64,000 nucleotides of DNA, taken from positions 248,001-312,000 of the forward strand of contig JAGTWJ010000019.1 of the NCBI GenBank assembly GCA_020064725.1, given 5' to 3'. Position 1 is the stretch's first letter, and every line of letters starts with the position of its first letter. This DNA is from Drechslerella dactyloides (taxonomy: Eukaryota > Ascomycota > Orbiliomycetes > Orbiliales > Orbiliaceae). Made by a program: the position numbers and the translations under genes. The notes beneath the pieces were generated by a model. The model was not told the DNA's origin and did not search any database. It saw only the letters and a list, made by a program, of their open reading frames with translations. Shown in pieces: positions 56,803 to 64,000 of the stretch.

Positions 56803-59145
56803 ATGCGTTTCCAATACATTGCCCTGGCTTTGGCTTTAGCCTCCTCTGCTTCTTCCACCGATGTATACGGCTCAGGTCCCGCATCTGCCCCTGCCACTGA
56901 TGTTTCTCCTGCAGACAACTATGGTTCTACCGATACCTACGGTGGGGCCCCGCCAGCGAATCCTGATAGCACTGGGCCACAGGTCGCACCGACGGACGGT
57001 AGCTATGTGACTCCGCCAGCGAACAACGGCGCATCTTCGCCAGAAGATGCTCCTGCGGATACTAATAAAAACCCTCCCTCTTCGGGCCCAGGGTCAGTTC
57101 CTGCGGATAATTATGGAGGCTCTCCTTCTTCGGGCCCGGGGTCTGTCCCATCCGACAATAACGGAGGTTCTCCCTCGGGTCCTTCCTCGGGTCCCTCATC
57201 GGGTCCAGAGCCCGCTCCCGTAGATATCCCGAGCAACTCCCCTCCTTCCACCCCAGAAACAGTCCCGTCTGACAATTATGGGAACTCTCCTTCCGGTCCT
57301 TCCGGTCCAGGATCCGTTCCATCCGACAACGCTGGAGACTCTTCCTCGACCCCATCGAGCCCATCGAGCCCAGTGACTATCCCTTCAGATAGCAATGGAG
57401 GCTCCCCTTCGGGACCAGGGTCTACTCCATCAGATACATATGAAAACTCTCCTGCCCCTGGTCCGGTGACGATCCCTTCGAACAACGGTGGAAACACTCC
57501 ATCGGCCCCAGAGACCGTTCCATCTGATAATGATGACACTCCCTCGGGACCAGAGTCTGGACCATCTTCGGGCCCTGAGACTCCTTCGACCTCTCCCGCG
57601 GATACCCCCGCTGATGTCCCTGCTGACGTTCCAGTGGATGTTCCTGCCAACAAACCTACTGATGGACCTACCAATGCGCCCGCTGATGGTCCTTCTGACG
57701 CTCCTACTGACGGTCCCTCTGATACTCCCTCTGATACTCCCGCGGATGCTCCCGTAGAGATCCCTTCCAATGTCCCTGCCGGTTCCGGATCCACGACAAC
57801 TACCACCACCTCATCATCGGCCGCAGCAGTCGCCGCGCCGACTGATACCAGCTACGGTTCTGCTCCCTCGTCGGCACCAGAGAATGTTCCAGTTGATACC
57901 GATGACAGCCCTTCCTCTGGGCCGGAATCTGCTCCATCTGATACCTACGGCAGCCCATCCTCCGGCCCCGAATCCGGCTCCAACAACGGTTATGGAAATC
58001 CTTCTTCCGCCCCGTCTGCCGCTCCCACCGACAGCGGATACGGAAACGCTCCCTCCAACGCTCCGGTTTATGGTTCCAGCACCTCCACAAAGTGCACCAA
58101 GAGCGAGGGTCAGTCCTCTGAAGCCGTCCCAACTTTCGCTTATGGCAGCGGCTTCAGCACCATTGATTCTGTCCCGACCACTGCTTCCGGAGTTGGATAC
58201 GGCCAAGCCCCCTCGTCCGAAGCCGTTCCAACCACAAAGTCTGAGATCCCTAGCTATGGCAGCCCGACTTCTTATACCACTACCACCACCGTCTACGCCA
58301 CTGAGGTCGTGACTAAGCCTTGCGAGGCCTGTGCTGAGAAGACTTACACCAAGCACATCACCGAGACTGTCGTTGTCCCATGCACCAATGGAAACAAGCC
58401 AGCAACTTCTACTGAGTGCACTGAGACTCTCGACATCACCGAGACCATCACCTCCACTCGCGTCAACACCGTTGTCTCCACCGTCGTTGTCCCTCACCAG
58501 ACCTCCGCTCCAGTCTGCCCTGGTGGATACGGTTGCCCGCCTGTCGCCATCAACACAGAGTCCCCGGTTTGCTCCGGTGGAGCTGGCTGCCCGCCGGTCC
58601 CCGTCGCTACTGAAACTCCTGTCTGCCCTGGAGGCGCTGGTTGCCCACCGGTTGATGTTCCAGACTACGATACGAACACCAACTATGTCACCGTTGATAC
58701 CACCGTCTGGGTCACCTCGCAGAGCGGAACTCTCACTCAGACTGTCACCTACGTGGCTCCCTCTGAGATTCCGTACCCGGTCCCAACTCAGGCCGTTCCT
58801 TCCAACATCGGCACCCCATCTTCTCCGTCCGGCCCAGTTTGCCCAGGCGGTTATGGCTGCCCTCCCAGTGCCTCAGCCAGTTCTGCAGCTGTCCCTGTTT
58901 GCCCAGGCGGTTACGGCTGCCCTCCGAGCACTTTGGCCACTACCGTGGTCCCAGTTCCCGTTGCAACCTACGCTCCAGTTTGCCCCGGCGGCTATGGCTG
59001 CCCATCCACCAACTCTACCACTCCGGGTAATTCGACGACACCCGTCGCTCCTCCCACTTACACTGGTGCTGCCGGCAAGATCCAGACCACTGGATTCTTC
59101 GCCGCGTCCGCTCTCATGGTTGTCTTTGCTATCATGAATCTGTAA
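56803..59145 (+). CDS. Secreted GPI-anchored repeat-rich cell-wall protein
   Basis: 780 aa, no intron. ATG 56803 starts a signal peptide (FQYIALALALASSASS) and there is a C-terminal GPI-type hydrophobic tail (GFFAASALMVVFAIMNL) after a small-residue site (TYTGAAGK). Residues about 20-420 are Ser/Pro/Gly/Asp-rich imperfect repeats (SGPGSVPSDN, APADGPSDAP). The middle has a Thr/Val domain with a cysteine pair (KPCEACAEKTYTKHITET) like that of fungal adhesin/ECM33-type walls. The last 240 residues have six Cys-Pro/Ser-Gly-Gly-(Tyr/Ala)-Gly-Cys modules (VCPGGYGCPP). The composition indicates heavy O-glycosylation. Role inferred: wall or surface structure, adhesion or hydrophobicity. I do not recognise a named family. 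Confidence 0.9.
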   Translation: MRFQYIALALALASSASSTDVYGSGPASAPATDVSPADNYGSTDTYGGAPPANPDSTGPQVAPTDGSYVTPPANNGASSPEDAPADTNKNPPSSGPGSVPADNYGGSPSSGPGSVPSDNNGGSPSGPSSGPSSGPEPAPVDIPSNSPPSTPETVPSDNYGNSPSGPSGPGSVPSDNAGDSSSTPSSPSSPVTIPSDSNGGSPSGPGSTPSDTYENSPAPGPVTIPSNNGGNTPSAPETVPSDNDDTPSGPESGPSSGPETPSTSPADTPADVPADVPVDVPANKPTDGPTNAPADGPSDAPTDGPSDTPSDTPADAPVEIPSNVPAGSGSTTTTTTSSSAAAVAAPTDTSYGSAPSSAPENVPVDTDDSPSSGPESAPSDTYGSPSSGPESGSNNGYGNPSSAPSAAPTDSGYGNAPSNAPVYGSSTSTKCTKSEGQSSEAVPTFAYGSGFSTIDSVPTTASGVGYGQAPSSEAVPTTKSEIPSYGSPTSYTTTTTVYATEVVTKPCEACAEKTYTKHITETVVVPCTNGNKPATSTECTETLDITETITSTRVNTVVSTVVVPHQTSAPVCPGGYGCPPVAINTESPVCSGGAGCPPVPVATETPVCPGGAGCPPVDVPDYDTNTNYVTVDTTVWVTSQSGTLTQTVTYVAPSEIPYPVPTQAVPSNIGTPSSPSGPVCPGGYGCPPSASASSAAVPVCPGGYGCPPSTLATTVVPVPVATYAPVCPGGYGCPSTNSTTPGNSTTPVAPPTYTGAAGKIQTTGFFAASALMVVFAIMNL

Positions 59146-59763
59146 ACGAGGATACAACGACAAGCATTCTTGCATGCAAGGAGCGGTGAAGTCGATAAAG
59201 TGAAACACTCTGTTCTCATTTGTACCTTATCTAAAATCATGTTTTCTTTAAATATTACCTTCATTGTGTCAATCTAGCGTAAATTTATCCATTAATGCAT
59301 TTAGTATCCAGCATTACTGTGCAAAGACTTTGTCAAGGAGTAGTACATATGCTTTGCATTCTCGTCTCTCTGCAAAATAATTGGCGTTGTATATGATCGA
59401 TACCTCTTTATATTATTTCCTTGTAGTCTCATTTTCCTTTGTTTTGAATTTTTATGTTCTTGATCTTGTACATTAGTAGCAAGCCAAACTAATTGCGGGA
59501 GCACGAGCGTACATGCGTAAAATTTAAAATTTAAAAGTAGGGGTAGCAAATGCAGACCAGCTCGTTCGTAACGAGTTACCTTCTCACATAAAATGCTTTC
59601 GATTCTATATCACTTAGATTTCGCACAGTGAGCATCCATGGGTTAAGGGTATAACTAGATGTTGAATATTCCTTCAGCTCGGATTTCCGGGTGAAGCAAA
59701 TGGCGAAGATGAATAATATATAGCGATCGTTACGGAGTATAAACACATGTTTCAGATTGTTCT
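59146..59763. other. Intergenic between convergent genes
   Basis: AT-rich; 3' regions of the wall-protein gene and of the bleomycin hydrolase gene. No other feature. Confidence 0.6.
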
Positions 59764-61918
59764 CTAAGCCAAGGCACCCATCGGGTCCCATAAAGGCAAG
59801 ACAACTGGCTCCTGGTTAAGCACATCGGCTATGTCTTTGCTCACGTACTCCGGGCTGACAACCGCTTGGTAGCAGTACTCATCCATCCAGGCATCCGTCA
59901 TGATGAACCAGCCCTTCTCGCCCTTGTCCTCACCCCAGGAGTTCTGTACTCTCCACTTGATTGACTTTCCATCCACACTAAGACTCGCAAATGCTCAATC
60001 AGACAATGCCATCCGAAAATCGAGCTCAGGATATAATGACTAGAAGTCAAGACTTACATATGGACGCCGTTCAGCGTCATCGCATGTGTCATCGCGCTCT
60101 CCTTAGCGATCAATCTGTCGGCTTTATTTAAACCTGGTTCCGTGTTGAACGCGAGAGTAAAATCAAACAACTTGGTATCCATGATCCCGAGCTTCGAATC
60201 CGAGGATTTACCGACGTCGCAACCAAAGAAAACAGGATGGTCCTTCTTGATCATGGCGATGATTGCAGCCTTCATGGTGTCCATGCCCACATTCACGTAG
60301 CGAATTGGACGACCGCCGAAGACATTGTTGAGGCGGTCAACGGTGTACAATTTGCCGTACTCGTGGCGGGGGTCATTGATCAACGAGAAGTGAGCTGGGG
60401 CATTGTAGCCCACATGATCCTTAAAGAAAGACAAAGGCGTAACGTTCGAATATGAATGGAATTTCCCAAGTTTGTCGCGGAATTCCCAGGTAAAGGACTC
60501 GTCCGGCTTGGGTGGCGGACCAAAGCAGATTACGAGTATACCGTAGATTGTGTTCATCATCTTCGCTTTGGCACGTTGGATAGCGTGAATGCTCATGCCT
60601 GATTTCGACATGGAACGGCTAGTAAACATTGGTGACGCAGTTAGCGTTATGAGAGCAGGTTGGAGTCTAGACGGTAGAAGGGTAATTAGTAATACTACGT
60701 ACAGCTGCAGTGCGAATTCGCGAAGTTTGCTAGTAACCAAGGTGTTGACGCCGCGTGAATTCATGGCATTATATGAGTCCGGGTAGCTGCAAAATTTGAA
60801 TGGGTCAGAACTAGTTCACTTGTTTAGGGCCACGACCTGTTTATACATCTTCTGGGGGACCACGCCATATCGTTCAACGAGGTTCACAACCTTAGAAGTT
60901 GGAGATTAGCTCGATACTCAGATACACAGTCCAGACCGGTCATATCATGTGTACTAACCATATCCCATTGCCCGCCGTCGTTGACGGGTGCTTTGAGCAA
61001 TTCTGCAAGAATTCTTGAATCGACCGGTTCGTCGGTTGTATCGATGATCTCTAGTAGTTAGTTGGTATCAAGTCAGCCTACAATGTACATGTGAATATTC
61101 GGAGAAACAAAAACGGATATGATTAAGCTTACGCTCGAGGAAAAAGTTGGCCTTCTCTATCTTGTCCCTGTAGTGTAAATATCGTATCAGTCTCCAGATT
61201 CGTACGTGTGATTATTTCGGGCAGCCGGTCACATAGACCAGTATCACACACCAGAAGAACAGATATTGCTGCGACAACTCAAAATTATCCAGATTGTACT
61301 TCTTCATCAAGTACACTGCCATGTCATGATGTCAGCGTCTATGCCAACCGGTATCTCTGATTTTGGAGGAAATGCTGACCCCGGAAGACGGATGTAGCGG
61401 CGAAAATCCAGCACCTGCCGGAACTCCGCTGGTTTGTGATAGGGGAGCCATCAAAAGATATCTGATTGGAGAAGACTTGGGCGTCATCAATAACCGCACG
61501 GGGCTGCTGAACGATCTGTTTCATGTCATGCTGAGAAACGGCGGATAATGCCAAGCGATTCTGCATGCAAGATACCCATTAGAAATCAGCTGATCGGATG
61601 GTTCTGTGTTGCTGGTGTGGTATTCTGAGATACGCGCCTTGGGCTCAGAAAGCAACTCCTCCTCCCATTTTTTGACGGATCGGAGCGTGAGCTCTTTGAG
61701 GGCTATGCAGAGAACAGTTGTCAGTTATTATGCCGTTGCTCTTTCACGGTATCTGCGAACGCGAGGGGCATACCTTGGTCATCATCGGCGAACGAAAGGT
61801 TCCTGAGGAGGTCGTATGCTGTCTTCTCGCACTCATCCTGAGCAGGCTGCATCGACTGGGGTTTCTCCCGGATTCCTGATTGGTGCGAACGACTTGGCGT
61901 TGACTGCTGTGCTCCCAT
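59764..61918 (-). CDS. BLH1: Bleomycin hydrolase (peptidase C1B), ten exons
   Basis: Cytosolic papain-fold cysteine aminopeptidase, usually a self-compartmentalising hexamer. Exons in order: 61918-61774, 61702-61638, 61560-61380, 61315-61252, 61167-61133, 61050-60959, 60890-60847, 60786-60703, 60618-60058, 59977-59764 (494 aa, all phases agree). Catalytic Cys120 lies in QRSSGRCWIF, His415 in THAMTLNGVH, Asn436 in VQNSWGE, and the C-terminus LWDPMGALA is the family tail that plugs and trims the active site. Intron 2 (61561-61637) uses a GC donor (CCCAAG|GCGCGT); this choice restores the conserved EPK|NRLALSAVS. The others are GT-AG. An in-frame ATG 13 codons upstream is a possible alternative start. 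Nine introns make it far more intron-rich than its neighbours. Confidence 0.94.
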
Positions 61919-62249
61919 TTTGAGATCCAAGTTTCCTGGGTATTCCTCGGCCATGCGATAGTTTGAAATTGTAATTTCGGAAAGCTGGCGATAGATCAGG
62001 GTTCTGAAGAGCAAGTTGAGAGGATTGCGTACTCTCTGAAGATATGAGCTTAGGGACAACACTGGAATGTGCTCTGCTGCCTGATCTGGCACCCTTTTCC
62101 GTGCCGCCTGCCGGGGCATGTGGCCATCGTGCAGCTATCCCCGCCATCGATTTAGTGGTTGGAGGGTGGGGGCAGGTGGCTCGATCTGGTTTGGATTTGC
62201 TCGTAGTATCAAATAGCATTAAATCGATCCGACTTCCATCAAGCGAGCA
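61919..62249. other. Intergenic between BLH1 and tRNA-Asp
   Basis: Short 5' region of the hydrolase gene. The minus-strand frame remains open here but lacks conservation. Confidence 0.5.
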
Positions 62250-62321
62250 TCTCAGATGGTCCAATGGTCAAGATTTCCGCCTGTCACGCGGACGATCGGG
62301 GTTCGATTCCCCGTCTGAGAG
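62250..62321 (+). tRNA. tRNA-Asp (anticodon GTC)
   Basis: Acceptor stem TCTCAGA pairs with TCTGAGA. The anticodon stem TCCGC/GCGGA encloses loop CTGTCAC (anticodon GTC). The T arm GGGG-TTCGATT-CCCC contains the B box GGTTCGATTCC. The D loop contains AATGGTCAA. Discriminator base G at 62321. No intron. CCA is not encoded, as in eukaryotes. Confidence 0.95.
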
Positions 62322-62324
62322 TTC

Positions 62325-62348
62325 TTTTTGCCTTTTTGCCTTTTTTGC
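62325..62348 (+). terminator. T-rich RNA polymerase III terminator
   Basis: CTTTTTG at about 62325 and TTTTTT at about 62341 follow the tRNA by a few bases. Confidence 0.75.
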
Positions 62349-62827
62349 AGACTTTTTCTGGGACACCTTCGCGAGACAAGGGACAGCAAACACCCCCCAA
62401 TACCATATACCCCGCACCCTTTGAGCAGGCCAATTAAGCTAAGTACTTTTTTCCTTCTGAGTGGGATTTCGGTCGTCGGCCTGTGCGGCCTACTTGGCAT
62501 TTCGGGCTATGATCAATCGTAGTATCATTGAACCTTCTAGCGTACTATGTTCTACATCTCGTATATTCATAATCCAGTCAGTAGTATCGTATTTGAACCT
62601 TTCCAGCGCGATTATAGTTCCTATAAACTTTATAAGCTTAGACTTCCCTTGGCGGAAAATTGATATAGAATATAAATAATCGAGACTTTGATATTCGTGC
62701 ATTTACATCCTCCTGCCTTAAAAAAATGAGAGAAAAAGTGAAAGGGCAGGATAGAATTCCTAGATCGAACCTGATCGATGATTATACTAGCTACATAAGT
62801 TATACAAATACAACGGCCGTTCAATGT
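62349..62827. other. Intergenic between tRNA-Asp and the HAD phosphatase
   Basis: AT-rich 3' region; nothing recognised. Confidence 0.6.
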
Positions 62828-63806
62828 TCACAGCGCCTGAATCCCATATCTCTCGAAATCGAATCCCTCAAGACTGCCTCTGGCTTCTCCCCAACCGTCA
62901 TCCACCTTTCTTAGCAGGACTCCTTCTCGTACATCCGTTCGACCGGAGTTCCCTACTGCATCTTCCTCATCCAGATACCGCCCTTCGCCGGTCAGCCCAG
63001 CCAGAACTTCCCCCTCCTTGCCCTCATACTGCTCTCTCAGCCCTTCGTGTGGGACCCACACGCATCGCATACCGGCCCTCCTGCCAGCCTCGACACCGGG
63101 CACCGAGTCCTCAAATACAAGGCACTCCATAGGTAGTATCTTTGTCGCCAAGATTGAATCCCTCGATGCTCCCTTGTCCAGCATGTCATTCTCTCGCTTC
63201 TTGTTTATCGTCTCCAATGCCAGATGGTAGATATCCGGTGCCGGCTTGCCCCTGCCGCTTTTTATCCGCGGGTCGTCACCCTTGATGATCATGTCGGCTT
63301 CAAAGTAGGAAAATAGGACTTCCTGTAGGTGCCTCGTCTTGAGATCGTAGCTGAAGCTGTTGGAGGAGGTGGCGAGGGCCACATATGGCTTCGACGGGGA
63401 CTTTGTTAACGTCTCCAGTAGCGAAAGCACGCCGGGTAGCGGCTGGGTCGTCGGGAAATGCTTTTCTTGGAGGACCTTGACTTCGGTGAGGTATTCGGAT
63501 TGAGACAATGGAAGCTGCGCCCAGGATTGGAGGAGGTCGTACGCCTGAAATATGGTCCGTTGGTAAGCGTTGTTTCCATCAGTGAAGCGAAGGTTTCGTC
63601 GCTACAGCATCTATTACCTGCTGCGTGGGCCGGCCCTGCAGTTGGGCTTTTATCGACCATGGTAGACGTCCCTTGTCGTAGCGTGCGAGAATCTCGTCCG
63701 TTACATGAGTGTAGATGTCCTCCGAATCGATCAAAAGACCGTCCATGTCGAAGATGCAGGCCCTGATGGGCGGGAAGTTAAAGCTAAGAATGTGGTTGGT
63801 AAGCAT
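62828..63806 (-). CDS. HAD-superfamily phosphatase (HDHD1/pseudouridine-5'-phosphatase or GPP/DOG type)
   Basis: Phosphoaspartate-forming phosphatase of small phosphometabolites. Exons 63806-63618 and 63544-62828 (301 aa) join over a 73-nt intron (GTAATA...TTTCAG). Motif I FDMDGLLIDSED has nucleophile Asp20 and acid Asp22; motif II ATSSNS; motif III RGKPAPDIY; motif IV FEDSVPGVEAGRRAG. The cap domain lies between motifs I and II (subclass I). The order and spacing are complete, so the enzyme is probably active. Substrate could be pseudouridine-5'-phosphate, 2-deoxyglucose-6-phosphate or glycerol-3-phosphate; the sequence cannot decide. The start ATG 63806 may have an alternative upstream. Confidence 0.92.
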
Positions 63807-64000
63807 CTGCGTAACGTACGTCTGATCGCCTGGGAAGAGGAGAGGTTAAGGCGAGAGGCGAAAGAGGGATCTGAAAGTTGGATGTGCGATGCGATAGCGG
63901 AGTCCGGTTTGAGAAAACATAACGAAAGCACGGAGACGCCCTCCTACAATACATCAATCCATTTAAATACAACATGCGAGTCTACGTGCAGAGTCAGCTT
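63807..64000. other. 5' region of the HAD phosphatase gene
   Basis: Upstream sequence to the window edge; no other gene seen. Confidence 0.5.

Noticed and set aside
55870..56918. Several minus-strand frames upstream of and overlapping the wall-protein start
   Set aside because: They overlap a pyrimidine-rich promoter and the signal peptide; no homology.
57276..58497. Long minus-strand frames opposite the wall-protein gene
   Set aside because: They are produced by the biased, repetitive codons of the true gene; translations are low-complexity mirror images.
58331..59137. 268-codon plus-strand frame overlapping the end of the wall-protein gene
   Set aside because: Out-of-frame reading of Pro/Ser/Thr-rich codons; no start context, and the real frame has signal peptide and GPI tail.
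62252..62500. Minus-strand frame across the tRNA gene
   Set aside because: The tRNA structure explains the conserved sequence; the frame has no protein features.

Overview
This looks like chromosomal DNA of a filamentous ascomycete (Pezizomycotina). The evidence is short introns (about 40-130 nt) with GTAAGT-like donors and CTAAC/CTAAT branch sites, fungal-type proteins (PDR-type ABC pump, CYP52-like P450, DUF6697/AT-hook protein, serine/threonine/proline-rich GPI wall protein), and a fungal mobilome (Tc1/mariner, Fot1/pogo, chromodomain Ty3/gypsy, Helitron helicase). I cannot name a genus. Spliced gene models below were built by hand from splice signals and family conservation. All spliced lengths were checked to be multiples of three.

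Layout. (1) 1-13.3 kb is an accessory block bounded by a large inverted repeat of about 1 kb per arm. It holds a CYP52-like P450, a five-exon PDR ABC transporter on the opposite strand, a second truncated P450 copy in the right arm, a fossil of an unrelated P450, and two pogo-like transposon remnants. (2) 13.3-20.5 kb is a transposon nest: an intact-looking Tc1/mariner element with 48-bp terminal repeats and TA target duplication, a broken Fot1/pogo transposase, the 3' part of a chromodomain gypsy pol with two small antisense frames, an alpha/beta-hydrolase pseudogene without its nucleophile segment, and a Helitron helicase tail. (3) 20.5-29.9 kb is gene-poor, with one phosphate/H+ symporter gene. 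(4) 29.9-41.5 kb is a compact housekeeping block: ULA1 (NEDD8 E1 regulatory subunit), a DUF6697 protein, a FAM50/XAP5 protein, TYW1 (wybutosine synthesis), ribose-5-phosphate isomerase and a PQ-loop membrane protein. (5) 41.5-56.8 kb is mostly gene desert around one four-exon zinc-finger protein gene and a few doubtful frames. (6) 56.8-64 kb carries a GPI-anchored repeat wall protein, a ten-exon bleomycin hydrolase, tRNA-Asp(GTC) and a HAD phosphatase.

How the genes relate. The P450 and the ABC pump form a plausible detoxification or secondary-metabolite pair lying inside a duplicated, rearranged segment. The 30-41 kb genes are independent housekeeping functions (neddylation, tRNA modification, pentose phosphate pathway, RNA-related nuclear protein). 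No complete biosynthetic cluster, CRISPR, rDNA or phage-like system is visible. The most unusual items are the inverted P450 arms with an abrupt identity break, the P450 with an atypical I-helix, the antisense zinc/coiled-coil frame behind the gypsy pol, two GC-AG introns, and the CPGGYGCPP-repeat wall protein.
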